NCBI GenBank assembly: GCA_036186865.1
Contig: AP025047.1
Span: 30,329,173-30,393,172 of the forward strand
Direction: 5' to 3'
DNA: 64,000 nucleotides
DNA from: Eustoma russellianum
Taxonomy: Eukaryota; Streptophyta; Magnoliopsida; Gentianales; Gentianaceae
Every line of letters starts with the position of its first letter. The stretch's first letter is position 1. Below, piece after piece: positions 34,495 to 45,800 of this stretch. Position numbers and translations under genes: made by a program. Under the pieces are notes generated by a model, which saw nothing but the letters and a program-made list of their open reading frames with translations, ran no database searches and was not told the origin of the DNA.

Positions 34495-35725
34495 TATATC
34501 AACGTATCTATTTTATAATATGTATATATATGTGTGTTTATATATGATGTATATATATGTATATAGCATGCGTGTGTACGTATAAAGTGTATATAAGTAA
34601 ATACCTATTACTCAACATAGATCTATAATTTCTTGAGAAGCAATCTTGAACATACTACATGATGATCCAACTTTGATATGAACATACATACTTAGTATTT
34701 GTAAAACCATGTAGGATCTAGGAAGAATACTTGCCTTGATTTACTTCTTACTCTTAGATGGTGATTCCTTCACTTGGATTTGAAGAACACATTTCTCCTC
34801 CTTCTCCTTGGTGTATACTGTTATGATGCCCAAAAAGAAGAGTTAGTGTACAACTTATGAAACTAATTATATGGAAGAATCAAACTTAAACTTCATAAAA
34901 TTCTTACCTTACTTGCTTTTGATTCTACATGCTACAACCTTCTTGAATCTTTCTTAGTTGATGGAGTGTTGTTTAAAACTTGGTGCAGGAGTTGTTATGT
35001 GGTTTGAGATGAAGAAGAAATCTTCTTCTTGTCTTGGATGGTCATGGCCGAATAATGTAGAGGAAAAGTTGAAGAAGGTTTGTCTCCTTGGTTGTGTGGT
35101 TCTTGGATGAAAGTGTGAGGGAGGGGAAATAAAGAAATGAAAATGCATTTGGGGTTGGGTAAGGTAGCAGCCGAAACTTATGGGAAAAGGAGGAAAAGAA
35201 TAGTTGTTTTTGTTGGCATGTGAAGGAGTGGGAGAAAGTTGAGTAGTGGGTGTGAAATGATGTAGCAAAAGTTGAAATGGTTTGCCATGTATGAAAAGTG
35301 AATTATTCTTCCCACTTGGGTGATGGGGTGGGCGGCCATATGGGGAAAATGGGGAGAGGGTTTGTCTTTTGTTGCCATGTAGGATAAAGTAAAAGAAAAT
35401 ATGATACTAATGTGTATTGTAGTTATCGTGTCGGGTATTTTTATTCGTTTTGATTTATCTCTATCGACTTATGTTGCTACCGACTAATTTATTTAAATAC
35501 CTTGTATGTCCTATACGGTCATTGTCTAGTCCCAACCAGTCTCGTTATATCCGTTAACTTACCTTAAAGTTATTTTTATGTGTGTTTCTAATCCCGATAT
35601 TTAATGTCGATGTCTTCATTAATTCTAAATAAAATTTAAAATTCCACTGCAATTTCATCAACATCGCATTTGCGTTCTATTTTCATCATTTCCACCAGCC
35701 CCAGATCTCGGGTCGTAACAACTGG

Positions 35726-35890
35726 CGCTGCATAGTCCATCACCGCCGTTGCGCCAAAGTGGTGGCCATGGTGTTGGCCAATGCTTGGAGGATGACACCT
35801 TGATCCTGATGGTCGTCACCATAACCATCGTTGCCTCCCTTACCATATTTTCTCTTTTTTCTTAACGACGTGGCGGCATTTTCTTGGATT
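35726..35890 (-). pseudogene. Element B gag start remnant
   Basis: The minus strand begins MPPRR at about 35880, then a stop and pieces such as VKDGNDGYG-like Gly/Asp-rich sequence and QALANTMATTLAQ, a start typical of Tekay-type Gag. The element D insertion cuts it at 35725. The leader between this and the PBS (35891-36094) is non-coding. Confidence 0.65.
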
Positions 35891-36078
35891 CCGCATGAAA
35901 CTTGACGAGAATCTGGATTGACGAGAGTAACTTAGGGTGCTCACGTGATAGTTCTGGGGTACAACGGTAATGAAGTAAAAAAAGCTCATAGGGGCATATT
36001 CGTCATTTCTAAGAAGAGACATAGCTTATGTCTAAGTGATCTAGTTAATCCTGCGTTCCCGAGGCAGATCTGAAGCCT

Positions 36079-36094
36079 CGGCTCTGATACCACC
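36079..36094 (-). other. Primer binding site of element B
   Basis: GCTCTGATACCACC on plus, complement GGTGGTATCAGAGC, directly beside the right LTR. Same initiator-Met tRNA complement as element I. Confidence 0.92.
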
Positions 36095-38376
36095 TGTAGT
36101 GCCTCGCTCCCGAACCCTAACATCGGGAACAGTGCGCCTACCATATCTCACTAAGGAGAATACAAAGCGTCGAATCAATTTCCAACATGTCCGCAAAGAC
36201 GTAGAAATTTTTTGCGCGGAAACGTAATACCATAACATTAATTCATATAAATAAAAGACAATCCTCCATAGAACAATAAATGTGTCACGACAATAACGTT
36301 AACACGCTAGCATCTAGAGTCTATTGTACTAAACAAGGTGAGGTCCGATGAGATCCCAATAAAATAAAGACAAACAGTCGCAGGGACTTCTAATATCCTA
36401 GGCGCGACCATTAGTCTGCCGACTCCACCGTGTCAGCCCCGTCCTCAGCAAAGATGTAGTCTTACTCTCCCTCGTGCTCACCTGGTGGGGGGGGGAGAGA
36501 GTAGGGGGGTGAGTGACTGGGAAATCACTCAATAGGCACCTGCCTCCAAGTAGTACAAGACAAACATACGATAATGATATAACACATAGCACATAGGACA
36601 TGATATCACATAAGCATACGAAATAACGCGGAAAAGTAATTCACTCCAGATAAAGAATGCGTAACATCGTGATGCATGTCCTACTATGCATGTCACACGC
36701 AACCAAGTCATGTCACCCAAAATGCCGATATCTCCCCCGTGCAATGCATGAACCCGGGTCCTACTGAGTGGCTGCAGGTCGTACACCCCATAGTCACCAT
36801 ACTGAGTGTGCGTGGCCGCACCACCGCACACCATCCTGAGTGTCGTGGCCCCACCACCGTACACCATCCTGAGCGCCCGTGACCCATACGTCACGACCCG
36901 CCATCATGCAATGCACGTGCCATGAATGCAAACAACACAATCGCCTGAGGCCCATGGCCCATCCTCACCATCCTCCGGCACTCAAACCTAGGTTCATTTA
37001 TTATCCGAGTAATGATTTACGGTTGTTTGATGATAGACTTATTTTTCCATGGCTTGTATATATTTCTTATGCATTTTCCATATTTTTCCTCATTTTCCCC
37101 TAATTTATTTCTATTTGTTACCTAATTATCCAAATTAAATATATGGTCACAATTACTGAAATTTAGTGAAAATAATTTAATTTCAGCATTTTATAAATTC
37201 TAGAATTTATTTATAATTTTCTGATATTTATTTATATTTTTTCTATAATTAATTCTATTTTCAATTAATTAAAATTACATTAATGAATTTTAGATATTAA
37301 AAATTATATATATAACACTTAATGGGCTGGCCTTGTCGCCAGCCCTATTCATCAAGCCTTTCCAGTCCGGCCCGTCATCATGCAGCCCGCCGAGCTTCTT
37401 CTTCTTTTTTTGGTTAATTGTTTAATTGGGCAGGCCAACAGCTGGCCCGATCCGTTGGCCATTCGGCCCAGTCCGCTAACAGCCTGCCCTTTTTTTGATT
37501 CAATGCATTTTGGGCCTGGCCTTTGGTGCAGCCGGCCCGTTAAGGGCTGGCCTGCCGCCTGGCCTGACCCTTTTACCCTTTTTTTGAAAAATAGATCAGC
37601 GAAGCAGAGGACTCCAGGGTGCGCGTGCATCTCACGCGCGCGTGTGACGGCCTCGCGTGGCTGTATTCGGCGGCGCGTGAGGCACACCTACGACCTCTGG
37701 CGTCTGTTTTTCATTTCCGATCTTCATTCTCGCCTATTTCCAGTCTATGAGAACCTATTCTAAGGCCAAATCAATAATTAAAAACCCTAAACATAGTAAA
37801 GAAGTGATATTTTGATTATCAAATTTTTTCCTAAAATCAAATTCAAGTCACGCAGCACACAGTACACGCATACCATAGTCTGCAACTTTCATGCTTGTCA
37901 CGGATTTACATCATGCTATGAAATTCAACACTTAAAACAACAAAAACACATAAAATATCACTAGGGTATGCTTGAATTTGCACCAAATGGAGGGGGAAAA
38001 GGGAACCTACCTCGATTGTAGGCTATTTACACACGTATACGGACTAGTGCGTAGATTGAGACACCCGGCTTCCTCTTTTCCTTCTCTTCTTCTTCTTCTC
38101 TCTTTCTCCTTTTTCTTTCCCTTGCTGTGCCCTGCGGCTGCCTCCCTATTTCCTTTAACTTTCAACTCTTTTTTTGTCCTTGCTCTGCCATTATGCGCTC
38201 CCCTCCCCCAATCCCCTTTATGCGTTAATTTTATGCGACATTTTGGGGGGCGGTTATCACGCCCCCTAATCACGTCCCTTTTTTTATTCCTTTAATCCTT
38301 ATCCCCTTATCCCTTTTTAAATAACATGATAACTCTCCCTTTTCAAAAAATCAATTCCTTTACTTATATATTTAAC

Positions 38377-38460
<84 letters not shown>

Positions 38461-38479
38461 CTTTTTTTGGGATATAACA
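36095..38479 (-). repeat. 5' LTR of element B
   Basis: 2385 bp, partner of 19487-21892. It provides the intact sequence for the gap region and a shorter (ATT)n tract (38378-38460). Confidence 0.93.
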
Positions 38480-38484
38480 TGCAC

Positions 38485-40157
38485 TTTTATCTCCGTGTCA
38501 CACGCAGTCATTTAATATCACACGCTATGCTCTTTCTTTTCCATGATATGCTATGCATGTCCCGGGTCCTATTGGGTGAAGGTAACCGTTATTACCAACA
38601 CCCATCACACGTCTCGTCATGCCACACGTCCCGTAGGACCACACGGCTCATAGGCCAAATGCAATGCTCGTGTCATGAATGCGTCACACTTTCACACTTC
38701 CGTTTCTCCTATGTTGCATGCTCCGTTCTATGTTGCGTATTACCTATATTGCGTAGTTACCCTATTTTGCGTGGGGTTCATTACTGTATTTTATCTTGTA
38801 CCGTTATTTTATCTTTCTAGACTTTATTTTAGGTTTCTACAATTTATTTTATTTTCCTAAGCTTTCAAGCACTTAAATTTTTATTTAATAATTTTTATCT
38901 TCCCCTACAATTTTTATTTCTTTTAGTTTAATTTATTTAGTGGGTTTCTAAATTTCCTATTTATAAAAACATTATTAATATGAAATTAATTAATTATTTA
39001 TATTTAAACTTATGCCTTTATTTATATTTGTTCTTTTTTTCCCTCTTGTTATCGGCTCCCAGAATCCACTCCCTTTTTTCCCCTGGTTTTCTCTTTTTTT
39101 ATTATTTCAATCACTTTATATTTTATTTTTATTTAATTCCATTTTTAATTTTGTTTTTCCGGTTTGTCTCTCTTTTTCTTTTTTTTAACTATTATTCACC
39201 TCCTTTTCTTTTTAAGAAATCTCAGCCCCTTTTAAATTTTGGGTCTTTTCTGTTCAGCCCATGCGAAATCTGGCCTGTCCAGTAGCCTGCTCGTCCGCTG
39301 GCCTTCAGGCATCTTTTTTTAATACACTACAAATTTTGGGCCACATAGTCCTAGACTGCTGAAGATATGGCTGGCCCACTGGAAAAGGCAGGCCAGCCTG
39401 CTGCTCCTATTTTTTTTCTTTTATTTCTTTTAAAATTCTAATTCCTTTAAAAAATTCATAACTATTTCATTTTAACTCCGATTTACTTCAAACCAGTTCC
39501 ATTGGACTCCGTTTAACGTCACGAACCCACTGACATTTAACACGTTAGCGTGTTACTTGCACCACATGCGCCGTCCTCTGTAGCCGCGCGTGTGCTACAC
39601 GCGCAGCCTCCGTACGCTTTTTCGACAACCCAAACCCATTCCAGCCTATTTCCGTGCTATGTGGTCTATATCTAAGGCCATTCATGTAATTTTGCATATT
39701 AAAACATAAAGAATCCGCAGTAAACATATCAAAAATAAACAGAAAGTGATAATCAAAATATCCCAATACAGAATACGAGGGAATCAAAGCAATCCGACAG
39801 ATGGGAGAGTAACCTACCTTTAGATGAAGAATTCCCTAGGCACGGTGGTTGGATTTGGTGCAAGTTGTCAATTCTCTTTCCTTTCTTTCTCTTTTCTCTA
39901 TTTTCTTTTTCGCCCTCTAGCCCTGCTGTCGTGCTCTCCTTTTTGCTTCTATTCTTTTTTTTTTGAGTCTTAGTGCAGCCAAAATGGCTGCTAAAATTAA
40001 TGATTGGGGGTTTTGATTGGGGGAGGGCGAAAATCATGGGGAGTGGGCGGTATTGGGGAAGTAGGTACTAATTAGGGAAATATTTAGGTTTAATTAATTT
40101 TTTTAATTAATTCAACTAAATTCTTCTCTTTTTTTAAAAAAATATGCAGTTACAACA
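38485..40157 (-). repeat. Element A LTR, second part
   Basis: Continues the LTR begun at 18830; together about 2.33 kb. It includes GGCCTG-rich blocks (39260-39410) like those in LTR B, a TTGATTCCCTCG region, and ends TACAACA. No coding frame is convincing. Confidence 0.88.
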
Positions 40158-40193
40158 TCCTACCCCCCTTACAAATAGTGTCGTCCTCGAAAC
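40158..40193 (-). other. PPT and hairpin of element A, cut by element E
   Basis: Reading minus: AGTTTCGAGGACGACACT, the same hairpin as in B and D with one mismatch, then TATTTGTAAGGGGGGTAGGA. Element E starts within the stem arm at 40194. The rest of A's interior lies outside the window beyond E. Confidence 0.85.
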
Positions 40194-43146
40194 TATAGGA
40201 TCTGCAAGGCACCACTAGAAGGGGGTGGGGTTGAATAGTGGGTGCGGAAAATGTGGTTTTTAAAATTAGTTTGAACCAAAAACCCAACTTCTGAAAACAA
40301 ATTCTGTTTTCAGGACCAGTTTTAAAACGTTTTTAAAACTAGGTTATAGGTCTTCAAAAATTCTGAACTTTTGAGAGAACTTATCCTCAGATGTTATGAG
40401 TGTCTCCTAAAAATTTCAGATTTAAATTCAACCACTAACCCCTTCAAAAATCGTTGGTGGTCAGATTCCGCGAATCTGCCAGAAACGGTAGACTGTTTTG
40501 AAAAATTTATTCCTATTTGTACTTGACTCCAATTGCTCTGAAATTTTAACCACTAACCCCTTATATGCTATATTTAAATGGTTTGAAACAGTTTTAAAAA
40601 ATGCTTTTGGGAAGTTAGTCAAATACGATCAAAGTCTCAACCTTTGCAAGCCTAAAAATCAGACTGCACTAGTCTCAGAACGTTGGACGTTTGAATGACT
40701 TATACTTATCCAAAAGGGTTGAAACTTGCGCCAAAAGAACCTTAACACGTGTATCTATGTTTTCTGAAAGTTTCGTGATTTTTGAAATTCGTTTACTATT
40801 TTTACAAACGTGATTAAAAACAGTAAACAGTGCTGAAACAGAAAATCAGTGCTGAAAGTAAATGACACCAAGAATTTTATACTGGTTCGGTTATCAACAA
40901 CCTACTCAAGTCTTTGAGGAACACCTTTCTCGGTTCACACTAATCACACAACTCAAAAACACCTTACCACAGGGTTGATGGAGTTACACACCAACTCCAA
41001 CCCTTTACAAACCTTGTATGTTCAATACAATACGCACAAACACCACCACCTCGCAAGAATGAAGATTGATCACACCTTGATCAATCTTTTACAAAGATAT
41101 AGAATATGTGGTGGTCTATAACAAGCCTATTCAAGATTGAAAATATGAATACAATAGGCTTTCAAGAAGAAGAAAGAAAGATGTAGAAGAAGAAGGAAAT
41201 GGAAGACTCCTTTTGCACTTTTGAACTTGTGAGACTTGTCTTGCTTTTGTTTGGCTTTCTTCTCCTCTTTTTAATCATCATGGCCGCCCTTTTGGTGTTC
41301 TCCCCCTCTTGAAAATTATCTTCTAAGTTCTTGGGAGAATGTATGGTATCATTGTGACATGATCTTGCTTACTTGGCACCTTCTCATTAGATGATCATTT
41401 AACCTTTGCTTACTTGGCACTTCATGATTGGTTGAATGTTGTCATCACTTGATGACTAGGAAAATCTGAGAATACCACTTAAAACATGTGCCAAAATCAT
41501 CATAGAATAATTGCCATAATTCACAATATCATCACATAAATTTAGCAAAATAATTTCTCCACAAAATAGGTACAAAAATCGGCCATTAACATTCTTGCAC
41601 ATGCTGAAATTTCAGCATGTGTTACATTCACTCTTTGTTCAAAATATTGCCTATTTGGCATTGTTTTAATTCAAGAATTCAAAGAATAATTCAATTAACA
41701 TTTAGTATACAATATTCTCATCATGTATGGAATAAAAGTTAGACACAAATGTGGACTAAATTTCAGCCACTATACATTACACACATGCTGAAATTTTCAG
41801 CATGTGTGATATTAAAAATATCACCATTTTAATTTCATAATTAATTCAAAACATTACCATAACATCCTCAATTAATCCTCATGATTCAAGACACAAAATG
41901 TAGCTCATTTAAAGTGCTAAAATCGGCTATAACTTTGTGCACATGCTGAAATTTTCAGCATGTGTTTCAAATGAGATAAAATTTGAAACATTACCTTTTG
42001 TAGCTTCTTTCTTTAAATCTCCAACATTGTATGATTGATTCTTGACCAATCAATATGCCAACAAGGCTCCACATATGCTCCATTTCAGCTTGAGTAGGCG
42101 TTGGAATGAAGATAAGACATGTGCTGAATTTTATTTTTGTAAACTTTGTAAAATAGTGCACATTTAATAATACACACATGTTATATTCCAATCAGACCTT
42201 AATTTAATTTTCTAGAATACTTTAATATGTATAACATATGTAAAAAGTGTCTAGATACGTGTCATATGACGTACCAAAAACGTTCCATGTGTTGTGTGCG
42301 TAGGAAACCGAATTTTTGATATTTATCGATTACCCGATTTTTCTCTAATACATTCCAACTTTTGCACATGTTATATATATTATGTTACACATAATATATA
42401 CATAATATATACTTTAAATCTCAGCATTTTGCTGGTCTAAAATGGCGCCTAGACATGTGACAAAAATAAAATTGGAATCTTCACATTTTGGCCTTAATGT
42501 GGGGTGATTTGTGTGTACCAACATGGAAAATATTTTTGGCTGAAAGTATCACCATTAACACGAAATTTTTGATGATTTTTGAGGTGTAGGGGCTGTCCAT
42601 TTATTTATGGCAAGTACGTGACACGTTGGCGAAGTTTCGGTATTCGCCCGATACGACAATTTTTGGTTTAGAGCCTTTTAACGTGTCGTATTCAATTTGT
42701 CATCACCATGTCTATATCATATGATATAAGACCTGAATATACTCATAAATATAAGTTAAGTATAGTGGTGTGACGTTAACGTACGTACGTAAAATATATA
42801 ACGTGTGGGTAGTACGTTGGAATACATGTGTATGTGCCGTTTAAAAAAAATCTGAAAATATATTTATTTATATATATGTTGGCGTGTATATTTAATGAAA
42901 GGAGGAGGAGAAGACTTTCGTTCCTTAGCCTTGTTGCCTTTGTGACTTTTCCAAATGTAGCTTCCTTTAATGAACTACTTAGTTTAATTAACTAAGTACT
43001 TCACTTAATGAACTAGTTTAGTTCATTAATGGTGGCACCTGAAAATAGTGTAAACACAACAAATGTTTGCCATATGATGTAAGCTTTAACGCTTCATGGC
43101 TCGTTAGTGCGGCAACATTGTATATGAGCTAAATAAGGCAAGTAAT
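40194..43146 (-). repeat. Element E 3' LTR, main part
   Basis: Aligns with 56283-59178 in the same orientation and with 59244-62340 in reverse. Holds three ~24-bp palindromes, CACATGCTGAAA joined to its reverse complement (about 41600, 41780, 41940). The last 91 bp lie at 53983-54073 after element F. The final GTAAT (43142-43146) is F's target duplication. Confidence 0.92.
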
Positions 43147-45677
43147 TGTTGAGAAATATGTTTGGATAATTTTCAAAGTCATGATTTTAAGTGGTTAATA
43201 CTTAAAAATGTCATACATGGTGTTATATGTGATTAAAAGTTGAAAAAGTTGACATCGGTCTCTCAGGTTGTTGCACATCGATCGATGTCTAGGGTTTTTA
43301 GAAATAATTTTCTAAAATGTGTTAAAATGATTGTTTTCATTTGTACATGATTTATACATGTTCATTATGTGCTTATTATGTGTTTTTGGTGATTTTAAAT
43401 GTCTTGTGACTAACGTGCCTTGGAAGTTTCTACAACTTACCAAAAAGGGCAAAATTGGTATTTTGAGTTTTGTAGGAACATGATATGGTGGAAATATTTC
43501 AAGAGCATATTCTTATACTATTTATCATGACAAAGTTGATATCATGATTATTTATGACCATCCGGGACATTTCTGGAGTTTTCTCACACCAGGGGTATTT
43601 TGGTCATTTTACCCCCAAGGGTATTTTTGGTATTTTCACTCAAGGAATCTCTTGAGCATATTATTATCTTCATTCTGGAGCTGTGTTATTATTATTTTGA
43701 AGATAATATGGTGATCTTATATCTTATTCTCTCAACCGATGATATTATTGACTATAGCTGGATATGTGACGATTTGAGATGTCACATTCTATTTTTTCTT
43801 GAAGACCCTCTTATATATGTTGTAAGAGAACATTTATCATCAATATTCAGAGATATTAAAGGTGTCAAAGGTGTGGAAATGTTATTGACACATAAGAAGA
43901 AATATTGGGAATTTCGGTGTTACAGTTGACATAATCTTGTCAAGTGTTATCTATTTATTTCTTCTTCAAAAATCTGAGTTGCTACACATATATATATGTT
44001 GAAAAACGTGAGTTTACAGTTGGGAATGATACATTATTCATTTTATGAGTTGTAGACAAGTGGACCAACCAAAAAGGAGCTAGTTGGCAAAATTGCCAAC
44101 TTGGAGTTTACTAAAAATAGCCAACTGCTATATTGTTTTTCTTGGGTATTTTCAGCATATTTTTAAAGTCAAATGAAGACTTCACATGTCCTATTATGGT
44201 GCTTGAATTTGGGGATAATTTGGTGGTATTATCCTTTCTTATAAGAAAAATCACAATTTTTGTTTGAAAAACAAAAGATGACCAGCGGCTATTAGGCTGA
44301 GATTTGAAGCTGAATTTTGTTTGAATTCTTCAAGCCCACATGCCTATTCTTGTGCCAAGGAGTTGAAGGGATAGTGGAGTATTATCCCTTGCTTTTATCT
44401 TCATATTTTCAAGATAATTCCAAGTCATCTTTGAGCTGAAAATTTCGGTCAACATGGAGTGCCTAGGTGGACCAATCATTGTGTTTTATTTTGCCAAGTG
44501 TACAAAGCCAACCATTGATGAGAAGACATTTGGATTTGATGATGAAGATGATGACACATTGGCATTCTTATCTTCAAGGATCAAATCACACTATAAATAG
44601 AGGCAATGGTGAAGAAGATGAAACACACTTGAAGCTCACAAGCATTCTATAGCTTTCATATTCATCTTCTTGTTCTTGTTGTTGTATTTTGTTGTAGCAA
44701 AGGTGTTCTTGATATTTTTGTTGTGCTACAAGCCTCTTGAGCTTCATTTGTAAGATTGATTAGCCATCTTTATAAGGCTACATCAATAGGTGTTAGAGGA
44801 GTTGCAACTAAGTGTTGCTTAGAAGGTGATTGTCCAAGTCTTGAGTAGGGTTGGTGTATAACCCAAGGATCAATCTTGGCTCTTGTTGTAAGGTGCTCAT
44901 TTCATAGTGAAATCCAAGGAAAGGTGTTCCTTGGGACTGGAGTAGGTCACATTGACCGAACCAGGATAAATCATCGGTGTTCCTCTCTTGTTTCTTTATT
45001 TCTGTTTTCTGCCCGTTTTTGACTGCAGTTTTCACCCAACTTCACACAATTTGAAAAAATAGCTAACCATTTTCAAAATTCGTGATTTTTGGTGGAGTTA
45101 TACTTCAGACTGTTAGCTTTCATTTTCAATAAGAATCACTTGATTTGAGCAAGGGAAAGTTAGTCTTTCAGTCTTTGCAAGATAACTGCTCCAATCTGGC
45201 TGCAATCTGACCAGTTTTGAGAAAAGTTAAATTCTGTATTTTTCAAGAATTGTTTGAGGTCAGGGCCTTTTGTAAACTTCATCTACACATCCTAAGGAGT
45301 GTTTTGATATAAAGATCAACCTGTTTGGTTGAGTATTCAAAGAGAAACACTATTTGCAAAATCAGCAACATTCTGTCCAATTCTGTCCAGATTGACCATC
45401 TGAATCTTTTTATTTGTTTGAAGGGTCAAACGATCTTCTTTTTGTCTGATTTTTGGACAGAGTCTTGTTAACTCATTGAAGTTCAATTCTGGAAAGTTTC
45501 ATAATTTTTGGAGTTGTGTACAATTATTTGTGAATTTTTGAAAAACGGGTTCTGAATCTGAGGTGGTCTCAGATTCTGTTTTCAAAGGGGATTTTAACAA
45601 AGGGTTGTAGTGTAATTTCCGCAAACCACTATTCACCCCCCCTCTAGTGGTTTTTATTGCAGGTGCACGGTCCTACA
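43147..45677 (+). repeat. 5' LTR of element F
   Basis: 2531 bp, partner of 51449-53977. Contains a CATCGATCGATG palindrome (about 43270), a promoter-like TATA box at 44591 and a C-run motif (TTCACCCCCCCTCTAG) near the end that resembles the ends of LTRs G and H. Confidence 0.95.
44591..44600 (+). promoter_or_regulatory. TATA box in LTR F
   Basis: CTATAAATAG, a canonical plant TATA box, with a CACACTTGAAGCTCACAAG region about 30-50 bp downstream as probable transcription start. An identical box is in the 3' LTR at 52893-52902. Confidence 0.75.
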
Positions 45678-45695
45678 TTTGGTATCAGAGCCAGA
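45678..45695 (+). other. Primer binding site of element F
   Basis: TTTGGTATCAGAGCC directly follows the LTR; TGGTATCAGAGC is complementary to initiator-Met tRNA. Confidence 0.92.
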
Positions 45696-45800
45696 CCAAC
45701 ACCACTCAAAAGAAGCAAGATTCAACACCGTACGAACAATACAAGGCCAAGAAACAACAATTCTTTATATACTGCTTGTCTCAAATCCAAGGTACATACT

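Larger units (their letters stand above)
24951..35720 (-). mobile_element. Element D: non-autonomous LTR retrotransposon with giant LTRs
   Basis: LTRs 24951-28800 (3850 bp) and 29758-35720 (about 3.9 kb without the L1 insertion) flank only 957 bp of non-coding interior. ACTGG is duplicated at 24946-24950 and 35721-35725. The PBS at 29738-29757 and PPT at 28801-28835 set the minus orientation. The two LTRs differ at few positions outside the (TA)n tracts, so it moved rather recently. It must have used proteins from another gypsy-type element; the TGTAGCGCCCCGCC LTR start is shared with A and B. Confidence 0.95.
29758..35720 (-). repeat. 5' LTR of element D, interrupted by an L1-type element
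   Basis: Partner of 24951-28800; sequence follows it closely to the (TA)n tract near 32360-32425, which is longer here, then is split by the insertion 32436-34494 and resumes at 34511. It ends at 35720 with GGTCGTAACA. Confidence 0.95.

Noticed and set aside
39753..40037. 94-codon minus frame near the end of LTR A
   Set aside because: Lys/Glu-rich low-complexity frame in a CTTTTC-rich LTR segment, no start context or homology.
43600..43929. 109-codon plus-strand frame also present at 51902-52237
   Set aside because: Lies in the F LTR upstream of the TATA box and is repeated only because LTRs are duplicated; the copies differ at the C-terminus by a frameshift.
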